Shown here: positions 1-9,795 of the stretch, one piece after another
Layout: the number at the start of each line of letters is the position of its first letter
How positions within the stretch are numbered: the stretch's first letter is position 1
From: Turbatrix aceti
Lineage: Eukaryota > Nematoda > Chromadorea > Rhabditida > Panagrolaimidae
Assembly (NCBI GenBank): GCA_963969345.1
Contig: OZ017767.1
Coordinates: forward strand, 11,848,471-11,912,470
Length of the DNA: 64,000 nt
Direction of reading: 5' to 3'
The notes under the pieces: generated by a model
The model's input: the letters and a program-made list of their open reading frames with translations, nothing else
Told to the model about the DNA's origin: nothing
The model's database searches: none
Position numbers and translations under genes: made by a program

Positions 1-993
1 GCTACGTGTCGAAGTGGGATCGTAAAATTCAACGTTTCCGGTAGCTGGTGTCATTTTACGTCCATTGACGTACCAGATGAATTTGACGGCGGACGAAGAT
101 TCGACTTCAACATCGATCAAGGCTTCAGCGCCGGGGCGAAGTGTCAAGTGAGGTATCTGGCTGATGAATTTGGGTGGTCGCTGCAGCACTGCCCTGGATG
201 TGGTATCTTGAATTTCAAGATATTCCTCGGAGGACGAAGAAGTGAGTAGCTTCTGCCGAGCTTTTCCATCTGAAAAAAATGTTTAGTTAAAAAAAATGCA
301 TTCCTAATCATACCCAATACGGTAATGTAACCATAACTCTTGGATGTACCGGTAGGATTCGTCGCTGAGCAGCTGTAGACTCCCTCAACTGGACCGTTGA
401 CAGTCAGAGTTGTCAAATTCATGGCATGTGCGACTTGAAAGCGTCGACGATCCAATACCACGGGTTTGTCGTTGCAGAACCACTCAAAAAAGGACGGAGG
501 GTCGCTGTTGACAGCGACGATAAGAGTCAGGCGAGCGTCGTCAAAGACGCGGTACGCCTTGATGACCTGCGTGAACTTGGGGGGAGCAGCGGCTTCGATG
601 CTTTTGATCTCGGACGACCAGTGTTCTTCGGTATAGAACCTGTCCTGGATGCCTTCGTGTCGAATGACGTGGGTTTGAGCAAAACTACGGCCGTCAGGTG
701 AGGCTTGACGGATCACCGTTTCTCGATCTGAAAAAATAATGTTGAGGTAAAAATTTCAAAACAAAAAATTTCCTGCCTGTTGCAAAAGTAGACAACGGTG
801 AATGTTGTGCAAAGTACTGAGATCGTCGATTGAGTGTGCCTCCCGGACTTCCGCCATCAACACTGCCGCCAACCGGTGATCGTAATAAGTCGTTATTCCC
901 ACCACTTATTCCGGGCACCAGATGTTGGACTGCGGCTTGTGGCTGCTGGCCCCCGGGATTCCGTTGCTGCTGTTGGTTGTGGTGAGGGTGCAT
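1..993 (-). CDS. Immunoglobulin (I-set) repeat protein, N-terminal part; continues beyond window start
   Basis: Three exons can be joined on the minus strand: 993-777, 727-314 and 269-1 (open at the window edge). The ATG at 993 has an in-frame stop two codons upstream, so it is the true start of this reading frame. The first about 70 residues are Gln/Gly/Pro-rich low complexity (HPHHNQQQQ, SVDGGSPGG). Then come two Ig-like domains: one after APPKFTQVIKAY, with FFEWFCNDKPV and GVYSCSATNPTG giving the W and Cys of the fold, and a second starting at RPPKFISQIPHL with FIWYVNGRKM. Both exon joins are phase 1. The first intron has a GC donor (CAG|GCAGGA), and the reading frame closes exactly with it. 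Arrays of such I-set domains are typical of intracellular muscle proteins of the titin/kettin/DIM-1 kind; that assignment is inference. No signal peptide is seen. Confidence 0.75.
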
Positions 994-3190
994 GTTTCAC
1001 GTAAGTCTTCTGGGATGGATCCTCCACTTCGTTAAACAGGGCACATTTGATAGGCTATAAATTTTTTTGAACAGATTTTTTTTATTCAATATGAATTTGT
1101 TTTTCCTGATTTGAGATAAAATTTAAAATTTTATGAATATGAAATTTATACCATGAATAATGTATTTTTTTGTCAGAACGTTGCTTGCAACGTGCAAAAT
1201 ATGTTCTAACAATTATTTAAAATCTTAATTCACCTGTAAGCTAATTAGGTAATTAATGTAAGCTAATCAGATGATGCAAAAATAGTTTTTAAAACAGTCC
1301 GAAAAATTATTTTTTTGACGTTTTAGCTCAAAAAATATTTATGATCAATTTCAATTTGACAGTCCCTAGAAAGATAAATTTTAAAACCCCAAAGAAGTTT
1401 TTAAAAATTCGTTTGGACACGATTTTTTACGACAGCTGTTAGGTGCAGGCAACAAGCATAAAACAAAGTGTCAAATATAATATTTAAAATTGTAATGAAA
1501 TCGAAAAATGTGTAAACATAATGGCAAAAAAATCACTGAAAGAAAATGAAAATGCTTACAATTCACCGGAATAATTTTGACAAGAATAACAAAACGAAGG
1601 AATAAAAAATCTATTTTTTCTCGATTTGTCGATTTTCGAATTGCGTTCGTTGTCGAATCTAGAAAAACATACAAAATTAAATTTAGGGAAACAGCAATAA
1701 TATAAGGATTTTACACAAATACAAAATTTGCCAACGAAAACAAGTTGGAGTATTTATTTCAAGTATTTGAAACACGCACATCGCCTCCGCGATTTTCATT
1801 CATTAAATCGCGCCTTGACGGGAAAGCAAGCCGGAGGGGCAAACAACAACGACCCACGGCAGATGGGTAAAGGCAAGCGTCATGGGGTACGCACATTTGT
1901 TCGTTCTGCAATAAATAACAGGGGAAAAAAGGTACGATCGGCAAAGCTGCTTGCACAGTCGATAATCCCAATCAACAAAGCAGGACTTGTCTTTTTTTTC
2001 GTGTTTTTGCCTAGCTGCCGTTGGCTGCTTCGTTCTCAATTGGCTCTGCGGTGTCGACGAACTCCCAGCTCTATCTCGCTTGTCTGCCGGGTTGAAATCG
2101 AGTCGATCACTCTCCTATGCCTTAAGGGATCCCTTCTGCCGCTGTTGCTGCTGGCTGTGAAATCGAAAATGAGTAACGACATATCAGAATAGCAGAATGT
2201 TGCTGGTCTATTCCCTCCCACCCAAACCTTTGCAATCACCTTGCCTGCCTTCCGGTCTGCATAATGAATGGCAGCCGCCGGCAAGGTGGGTGAGTGCGGA
2301 ACACCGTCACTGCCAGCCTGCAGCGGCGGGCAGCTATGGCGAAAAGAGAACGCAGTCCAGGGAGTGCACACGTGAGCACACAAAACATTGGTTCATTGTT
2401 TTGTGATACAAGTTTGCCATTTGGTTTTGATTCATTGCACTGGATGTATCCGATTTTATGAAGACGGCAATAATTGTGTAATGTGATTGATTTTTTGAAC
2501 AGTTGAAATATAAAAATTGCAATAACATTCTTTGAGAAACCACAAATGATTGTGTTAATGTGGTTAGCTCAAAATATGTGCACCTCTTGGCATTTTTACA
2601 AAATAAAGTTTGCACATCTGCTATTTTATGGTTGCATAATTTGCCGCACGATGGAACGTAGCAGTGCAACGATGGTGAAGAAAGCATGGGCGAGTTAGTA
2701 TTCGCGCACGAAGTAATGGTTGTACGTGTGCCGGTGCTTGTCGACATGCAAGTCATAAGTTATCTTCATAAAACAAATTTACAAATTTACTCATTCATCG
2801 TTTCTGATGCCACCATGCTTCACCAAAAGCATTTGTTTTCATTTCACACATTTTTGCTGACAATGGTTGGCAACAACAATGGTTTTCACACTATTCGTGC
2901 AAGCCAGATCCGCATCTCAATAACGTATCTGTTCGAATAAAAAACGAGTGATACAAAGAAAACAGACATCAAGCCTAACATTTGTCTGCGACTGTTCAAA
3001 TTTACGATATCTGCTCAGACAGATACCTTTCTACCCAAAAAAAGCTGACATCAGACGACTGGTCTTGTGGATACATCTGTCCCCCAAAAATCAAAAAATG
3101 TAACGATCCGAGCTTGGATGCCGGCTTTGTCAACACGAGATTTACGGGAACAGTGTTCTTTCTCACGCTGTGTTCTTTATTTCAGATGCG
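994..3190. other. Intergenic region between divergent Ig-repeat and ShK genes
   Basis: About 2.2 kb of AT-rich sequence between the start of the Ig-repeat gene (minus) and the promoter of the ShK gene (plus). Open frames at 1728-2192, 2036-2383 and 2334-2756 overlap one another on both strands, show no family resemblance and lack good splice context. I treat the region as shared upstream sequence. Part of it (about 1800-2400) is less AT-rich than the rest and could be an upstream exon or regulatory block. Confidence 0.5.
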
Positions 3191-3198
3191 TATATAAG
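3191..3198 (+). promoter_or_regulatory. TATA box of the ShK-domain gene
   Basis: TATATAAG lies 170 bp upstream of the ATG at 3361. Transcription would start near 3220, leaving a leader of about 140 nt. The leader contains an acceptor-like TTTGCAG at about 3255-3261, so it may be trans-spliced or hold a small intron. Confidence 0.5.
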
Positions 3199-3360
3199 GA
3201 TTCTTGGAAATCAGAAAAGTCATCATCTGCTTGTCATTTCTTCGCTTTCATCTGTTTGCAGCATGCAAACCGTTTCTCTGAGTTGCATGTTGCGGGCATT
3301 TTTTTGGAGGTTCGAAACAACTTTTATCCAACAACAAATTTTTATAGGGTCCAATTTGCA

Positions 3361-4143
3361 ATGAAGTCGCTTCTCATTGTCGCATGCATCGTCGGCGCTG
3401 CCTACGCCCAAAGCACGGGCTCCGGTGAACTCCGTTGCCAGTACTCCAACGGTACACTGATGCCGGTCGCTACTGTGTGTAGCAACAACATCTCGGACAC
3501 CGAGTGCACGGCTATCTTCGGCACCCAGGCATCAGGAACTTCCCGCCCTACTCTCTGCGACAGCGTTGACATCCAGAGCCTTGCATTGTCTTGCGCAAAG
3601 ACGTGCGGTATCTGCTGTGAACTCCCCCAGTACGATTGCGAAGACGACACAACCTACACGGCCATCAACTGCACCATGAACAAGGACAAGTGTACCAACT
3701 CCAACTGGACATCCGTCATGGCCCAGTACTGCCCCCAGACCTGCGGTCTCTGCAACGTTGGCGCGTGCCGCGATCTCAACGGCGGATGCAACGACATGAT
3801 CAGTCTCTGCCAGAACGTCAACTGGTACTCGTACATGCAGACTAACTGTGCTCGTAGCTGCGGATACTGCTCGTCGACCAGCTGTACCGATGTCGCGTCC
3901 AACTGCGCCTCCATTTCCAGCCTCTGCACGAACTCTGTCTACCAATCTCTCATGCAGCAAGACTGCAAGGCAACTTGTGGTTTCTGCACGTCGTCCGGTA
4001 CCAGCACCGGAACAGGCTCGTCTTCGTGCGTTGATAACAACTCGGACTGCACGACATGGGTTGCCAACGGCTTCTGCACCAACAGCTTCTACAGCTCCAC
4101 CGTCCGACAGCAGTACTGTGCTCGCTCGTGCGGCCTTTGCTAA
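3361..4143 (+). CDS. Secreted protein with five ShK/SXC (six-cysteine) domains
   Basis: Single-exon frame of 260 residues. The ATG at 3361 gives a clean signal peptide (MKSLLIVACIVGAAYA, cleavage before QS); the longer in-frame extension upstream lacks this and is 5' leader. After it come five Cys-rich units, each ending in the ShK signature: CAKTCGIC, CPQTCGLC, CARSCGYC, CKATCGFC and CARSCGLC. Units 2-5 are evenly spaced at about 40 residues; unit 1 is more divergent. A short Ser/Thr/Gly linker separates units 4 and 5. N-glycosylation sequons (NCT, NWT) are present. ShK domains are abundant in nematode secreted and cuticle-associated proteins, where they act as small disulfide-stabilised binding modules. 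The only domain type present is ShK, so a catalytic role is unlikely and the ligand cannot be read from sequence. Codon usage is markedly GC-richer than the surroundings, consistent with high expression. Confidence 0.9.
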   Translation: MKSLLIVACIVGAAYAQSTGSGELRCQYSNGTLMPVATVCSNNISDTECTAIFGTQASGTSRPTLCDSVDIQSLALSCAKTCGICCELPQYDCEDDTTYTAINCTMNKDKCTNSNWTSVMAQYCPQTCGLCNVGACRDLNGGCNDMISLCQNVNWYSYMQTNCARSCGYCSSTSCTDVASNCASISSLCTNSVYQSLMQQDCKATCGFCTSSGTSTGTGSSSCVDNNSDCTTWVANGFCTNSFYSSTVRQQYCARSCGLC

Positions 4144-4445
4144 GCGACAAGTTATGCAACATTGGACAGCTTCATCTTGGATTAGTTAGCCATTAATGCC
4201 AGCCCGCCCCCATTTCTCCTGCCCTGGATTTTTTGTCGACTAATAAAAAATTCTGATTTAATGAATTTCATGACACAAGGGGTTTGTAAAAAAAACATGA
4301 ACCACAAACAGAAAACAATTTTTTGTCCTCTACTGGGCTAACCAGTTGCGCGCCATATTTACTCACCTTGAAAAAAATCGTGAGTTTGCGCACATGCGAC
4401 AGTTTAAGTGGCCGAACGAATGCTAATTAAGGAGTTACAAAATGC

Positions 4446-4452
4446 TATAAAA
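4446..4452 (+). promoter_or_regulatory. TATA box of DUF148-like gene 1
   Basis: TATAAAA sits 39 bp before the ATG at 4485. With a start site about 30 bp downstream, the leader would be only about 10 nt. Confidence 0.5.
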
Positions 4453-4484
4453 CTGGACACCCAGAGTTCGAAAACGCAAAAACC

Positions 4485-5317
4485 ATGGATTCGAATTTTC
4501 TGCTTATTTTTTGTTTTTTCAAGATTTTACTAACCGTACATGGTTACGAATACCTTCACGATAGCTGGGTAATTTTTTTTTAAATTTTTAAATATGAAAC
4601 ATATTAAAAATATTAAACATCGCTTTTTCAGAGTTTTATACTGTCCGAACCTGTTCTCACCAAGCTCCACGCCATCGAAAGCAACGATTCCCTGTCACGT
4701 CGGGGTGTGGAACGAGGTGTCAATTCTTTACTCCAAACCCAAGATACCTTTTTGCTGGATCGCATGGACCTACCGCCTCGTTTTGACTACCTTCCAGAAA
4801 ACGTCAAATGGCAGATTCGGGACATTGTGTTTGCAAAAACGTTAGATCATAAAGAAAAAATGAAAATGGTAAACTCCCTGATTTCTACCGTGCCAGAACA
4901 AACAATAGATCTCCTTGAAGGAAATTACGATAAATCCGTATTTTTTGTTGGTGCTCATACAGCTGTTTATACAGTTAAATTTTTCTTTGTAAGTTTCAAA
5001 ATTTCAAAAATTAAAAAAATTAGCAAAATAATAATTTCAGCCTCTTAGTGAAGTCTCAACAAAGCTGCATAAAGCCGATTTTGATGATTTATTTTTGGTC
5101 ATTAATAATTCTTCAAATACTGTAAACGTAAGTCCTCTATAATCTTCAAAAAAAACTATTTTTTTAGGACAAACTAAAATTTCTCCGACTAACAATGAAT
5201 CGTCAACCGATGCACCTGCAACGCAGCCTTTTCAAACGGCGTCTAAACACTCGAATAGACGAGCCAGAATTGATGAATCAATTGACGACAAAGTTTCTGG
5301 ATGCGGAAAAAAAATGA
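4485..5317 (+). CDS. Secreted DUF148/SXP-RAL-2-like nematode protein 1
   Basis: Four exons, all joined in phase 0: 4485-4568, 4632-4988, 5041-5127 and 5168-5317, giving 225 residues. Exon 1 encodes a hydrophobic signal peptide (SNFLLIFCFFKILLTVHG). Exon 2 carries the recognisable motif block: PPRFDYLPENVKWQIRDIV followed by LDHKEKMKMVNSLISTVPE. This is the pattern of an aromatic-LP helix and an acidic/basic helix ending in a P-E/L turn that is repeated in nematode DUF148 and SXP/RAL-2-like secreted proteins. The C-terminal part (exons 3-4) is Lys/Arg-rich with no recognised domain. The gene is convergent with its relative at 5385-5831, only 67 bp between stop codons. These are nematode-restricted families, many of them secreted; biochemical function is unknown. 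Family assignment rests on motif pattern only. Confidence 0.75.
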
Positions 5318-5384
5318 AGTGGAATAACAATTTTATTTATGCAAAACAAAAAAATATCATAAATACAATAACGATTTCGTTTTT

Positions 5385-5831
5385 TTAGTTTTCAATTTGA
5401 AAGGTCGAAGTACCACTTGTTCGTGGTAATTTTTTGAAAATATCCATGGTTTTGGCTTTTTTTTGTTCAAATGTCAGTGTTGGATTTCTGTGCACTTCCT
5501 TGAGCTGGGTCTGGACGTCAAGCGGCAATGCAGCAAACCCAGGCGCCGGAGGAATTCGATCCAACACGGCCGCTGGAAGTTTCGCCATGATCGCATCAAT
5601 CTTTTCGTGTTTTTCTTGGTGCGTCAAAGCGTTGTCGGCGTGAATTTCTTTCAACTGAAGCGCAGTTTCCGGTGGGAGAACTCGTTCGACTTGTACTGGC
5701 AGGGGGGGCTAAAAAACATTTTTCTTAATAAATTAAAAAAAATAGAAACTCCTCACAAATGCTCTCATGGGTTCAGCAAAAATCATGGATACCAAACAAA
5801 AGAAAAATACTGCTACAACTGAGGTAGTCAT
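5385..5831 (-). CDS. Secreted DUF148/SXP-RAL-2-like nematode protein 2
   Basis: Two exons: 5831-5757 and 5708-5385, joined in phase 0 across a 48-bp intron (donor GTGAGG, acceptor TTTTTTAG), giving 132 residues. The ATG at 5831 opens a signal peptide (SVVAVFFFCLVSMIFA). The mature part contains two copies of one repeat: LPPETALQLKEIHADNALTH with KHEKIDAIMAKLPAAV, then LPLDVQTQLKEVHRNPTLTF with KKAKTMDIFKKLP. This helix-turn-helix repeat, with the LP..(V/A)..QLKE(I/V)H core, is characteristic of nematode DUF148-like secreted proteins. A TATA element lies at 5921-5930. Its convergent neighbour at 4485-5317 has a related motif. Function unknown. Confidence 0.8.
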
Positions 5832-5920
5832 GACGATAGCAAAAGTTGAAAAATCACCTGAACACCTGAAGGTTCTGCCGACTGTTGTCTTGGACTTGGA
5901 CAAAGTTGTTGCTCTTGGGA

Positions 5921-5930
5921 GTATTTATAC
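5921..5930 (-). promoter_or_regulatory. TATA box of DUF148-like gene 2
   Basis: GTATAAATAC on the minus strand, 90 bp upstream of the ATG at 5831; it is part of a small palindrome (GGAGTAT..ATACTCC). Confidence 0.45.
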
Positions 5931-5931
5931 T

Positions 5932-7129
5932 CCAACTTTCACTTATCTCTGTCATTGAATCGTGAACAATATATCTCATTTCACCGATTAATTTTAAGAG
6001 TAGAAAAAATGTTACGCGCACGATGAGCAAACAGATGCGCTGTACGATTGACCTTTATTGGTGGCGGTGCACTTGACTTTTTTGTCACTGTCAGAAGGAG
6101 AGGATGAATGCGGATTTTCGAGCATAAAAAAAGATACATTTTGTTGTTGAAATCGAACGTTTGAATGAAAATAAAATAAAAAATAAAAAATAGCGGTTTG
6201 TGAACAATTGACGTACGCAAACTTCATCCAACAACCAAAACGGATTCAGAAAAGTTAAAAAAATAATTTGATAAATGATATCACATTTTACGTTAATGAG
6301 ATAGTGAACATGATAGATGTTGGTTAAAATTGTATCTTGTTCGCTCTCACATGAGACAGTTTTGTGAAAAATCTGGTTTGTTTGCGGCACAATCCCAATC
6401 CGTTGCGTTTTAAAAGTTGTGGCTTAACAGCAAAAAACTGACGTATTTAGTTGTTAGTGATAAATAGAAAACCTGGACAGTATTAAAATATTTGGGGCAA
6501 TGTGAATGTTTCTGTAGTGTTGTAGTTATTTTACTTTACGAGTTGATCGATTTTAGTACCAGATATTTTTCTCATTGTTTTACGCTTTTTTATTTGTATA
6601 GATAAAATACGTAAAGTAAATTAGAATATTTATGTTTAAATTATAATGGTATTTTTTTGTTACAAACAAGTAATTTCGTGATCAATTGTCATACATATTA
6701 GAAATGATAAACGATCATGTGTGTTCGCCAAAAATAATATAACGTGATCTGAGTTGCTCGTTCAAAGTTTAAAAGTTTAATTTTTTGTGTTACTTTGTGT
6801 TAATTAATCATAGTGCTCACACCCGTTTTATTGTGCACTATGATTAATTTTTTTAACATCATTTTGACTTATTCGGCGTACAATAAATTTTTTTGTTTAA
6901 AAATTAAAAAAAAACACAAACTGTTCTGGCTTTTGCTCCGAGGAAGGGATTGGATTTTATATTATTAATGACTACAGCCGGGGTATACTCCCTTTGGATT
7001 AACGGGATTCAATTGGACATTAAAAACAAGTTTGAATATAACATTTTTGTCAGTGACAATTTTTTTCGCTACTAAATATTGTCTTCCTGTTGCGGGTTGA
7101 TGTATTTTGTATGTTGATATTACCTAAAT
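5932..7129. other. AT-rich intergenic region upstream of the SulP gene
   Basis: No supported coding exon; the small frames around 5981-6390 are in poly-A/T sequence and lack splice signals or family resemblance. The region contains a perfect 15-bp inverted repeat at 6802-6849, listed separately. Confidence 0.5.
6802..6849. repeat. Perfect 15-bp inverted repeat with 18-bp loop
   Basis: AATTAATCATAGTGC at 6802-6816 is followed at 6835-6849 by its exact reverse complement. It can form a stem-loop on either strand and lies about 280 bp upstream of the SulP start codon. Confidence 0.8.
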
Positions 7130-9795
7130 ATGCAGAAGACATCTCAACGCTTGTGTATCGGGAACGGAGACGACCATCTCATGACTTTCTCTACGGTGAG
7201 TCTTTCACATTTTTTTAAAACAATTCGTTTTGTTTTTTTGACAATTTGCTCTGTAAAAAAAACTGTTGCGAAAATGTTGCTCTCTTTAATTTTTTTTGAT
7301 AGAAAAGCATAAAAACAAAACGTTTTGCATTTGGAAAAAATTTATTGATGCAAATAAGCAAAAAAAATCAATTGAATAAAGGTCAATAACAATTGTATTC
7401 ATTGATTTTACTGCAAGGATTTAAATTTTTTTAATAACCTACAACCGACGGCTTACTGTGCATCATGTTTACGCGTGCGCGTGCACTTGGTAAAAACAAA
7501 TGAGGATCAGACTTTTTTATTGTGCATGCATAGATCAGATACAATTTAGAGGTCATTCAAACCATAATATGTCCATTACTAACTGTAAAAAACTTTTTAC
7601 CTTTTTTCAATTTTTAGGACATTGATCGCTCCTCCCTTCTAAAAACCAACACCTCCACCGATAATGACAACATTGTTTTCGACGAATATCCGCACCTAAT
7701 TGACAACGCCATCCGAAAGCTCAAAACACAGTGCTCATCTCCGGCCAATCTCTTACAAACGGGGTTGTCATTTTTTCCATTTTTTACCTGGTTACCCCAA
7801 TACTCGTTCCGCAATGACTTTTTACCTGACATGCTTGCTGGTCTTACTGTAGGCATCATCCACGTTCCAATGGGCATATCGTATGCCCTGATGTCCCATG
7901 TCAGCCCAATCAACGGACTGTATGCTTCTTTTTTTGCAACATTTTTTTATTTTTTCTTTGGCACTTCCCATCAGATGTCTCTCGGTCCGATTGCACTCAT
8001 CGCTTTGATTACTGGTGCTCTCACCGATTCACTGCTGGAAAACACAATCAACGCTCCTGATCCAGAAATAATAGCATCGACGCTGAATTTTACCATTGGA
8101 TTGGTCGTCCTCGTTATTGCTGTGTTAAAGTTGGAATTTATTGCGACTTATTTTTCGGACGCGCTGGTTGGGGGATTTACGACGGCCGCTGCGATTCACA
8201 TTTTGTCTACTCAGATTCCATTAATTTTTGGAATCAGAGCGGACGGTGAAGGGGGTTTTGGGAATCTGGCCAAGGTTTGTTTAATTTTATTTTTTGACTG
8301 CTTGATAACCGGTTTGAGTACCCTATCCAAATTTTTTGGCTACAGTTCAAAAAATCTTAAAAAATTATAATTTATGACACTCTTGATTATGACTTTTTTT
8401 AGAGAATCACAATGTTTGTAAATAACTTACCAATGACCAACTTTGCTACCCTGACTCTTGGAACAGTGTCGCTATTAATTTTGAGAATCTGCAAACACGT
8501 GATTCATCCAGCATTGATAAGACATTGCTGTTTTAGGGTCTTTGTACCGTATGAACTCATTTTGGTTCGAATTTTTTTCCATGTAAATATAAAATTTTGA
8601 AAGTAAAAAAAATTCAGATTACAATCACAACAATCCTATCAGCAGTATTCGAATGGAACTCAACATACAACATTCCGATAGTTGGTTACATAAATCCAAA
8701 ACTACCGGTCCCAACTCTGCCCGATTTTTCCCTTATCCCTGACTGCCTTGGTTCAGCCGTTGGCATCACAATTATCGCCCTCGGTCTTCACATTTCAATC
8801 GCCAAAATGGCAGCCAAAAGATGTAATTACGAAATTGACTGCGGACAGGAGGTCTATGCCATGGGGTTTACAGCTTTATTTTCTGGATTTTTTCCAACTA
8901 TTCCGGGGGCTCCAGCTTTGGCAAGAACAAATATTGCGATAGAAAATAATCAACGGACGCTTCTCGGTGGAGTGCCGACATGCATACTGTTGCTCTTTGT
9001 AATCATCGTTCTGGGACCCTACCTGAGTACGATGCCTCTATGCGTTCTGGCTGCCGTTATCACTAATGCTTTGATGTTCATGATGGAAAATTTTTTGGAT
9101 TTGGGCCATCTTTGGGTTACGTCTAAATATGATTTTGTAAGTTGTTTTCTATATATTAATTATATTGGAAAATTAATATTTTTTGGCATTTAGTATCTGT
9201 TTTTTTATTCTTTACCAATGGTAATTTTTTTAGCTAATATGGACGGTAGCATTTACGATAACGCTGGTTGCCGATGTAGTCGAAGGACTTGTGGCTTCTT
9301 TAGTTTTCATTCTTCTAACAGTCATCATTCGCACCCAAAGTCCCTGCTGGACAGGAGAATTTCACTTCAACAATGCCATGCAATGCGTCATTTTTAAATT
9401 TAAGGGATTTTTGCTCTTCAGTAACGTCGACATTTTTCATGTCGCAGTCAATCAAATTTTAAACAAATATGAACAGCAAATTGGAGTTGAAATTCTGAAT
9501 TTAGCGAAAACAGATTTTGACAATCGTGTTATATTGAGAAAATTTATTTTTGATTTTGATGCCGTCATTGAAGTCGATTCTGCCGGGTACAAAGCCATTG
9601 CTGAGGCTTGTGCTACTATTGATCGTCGAATGAAGCTGAGCTGTGGCTTTGTCAATCTGAAACGTGAGTTTTTTTTATTAATAACATGTTTGTTAATTAA
9701 AAAATATTTTAGCGGAAATTCAACAACAAATTGTAAAAAATGTTACTTTTTCAATTGATCCTGAATTTTATAACGCTACAAAATTTTTTCATTGA
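7130..9795 (+). CDS. SulP/SLC26-family anion transporter
   Basis: Six exons: 7130-7195, 7618-8274, 8403-8564, 8618-9136, 9234-9663 and 9713-9795. Total 1917 nt, 638 residues; the frame closes at every junction (phase 0 except the last, phase 1). The N-terminal half has the SulP core: PDMLAGLTVGIIHVPMGISYALM, then NGLYASFFATFFYFFFGTSHQMSLGPIALIALI, matching the family's sulfate-transporter signature region, followed by further hydrophobic segments to about residue 470. The C-terminal cytosolic part is a STAS domain (FNNAMQCVIFKFKGFLLFSN, then FDFDAVIEVDSAGYKAI). SLC26/SulP proteins exchange sulfate, chloride, bicarbonate or oxalate across the plasma membrane; the substrate cannot be read here. 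The protein is slightly short at the C-terminus compared with vertebrate SLC26 but similar to nematode sulp proteins. The first intron (422 bp) separates a 22-codon first exon from the rest; that first exon is the least certain part. Confidence 0.9.

Noticed and set aside
1728..2192. 154-codon plus-strand frame upstream of the ShK gene
   Set aside because: Overlapped by antisense frames of similar size, no signal peptide or domain, and no homologous pattern recognised.
3067..3360. N-terminal extension of the ShK frame
   Set aside because: It adds about 98 residues without domain features and would bury the signal peptide that starts at 3361.
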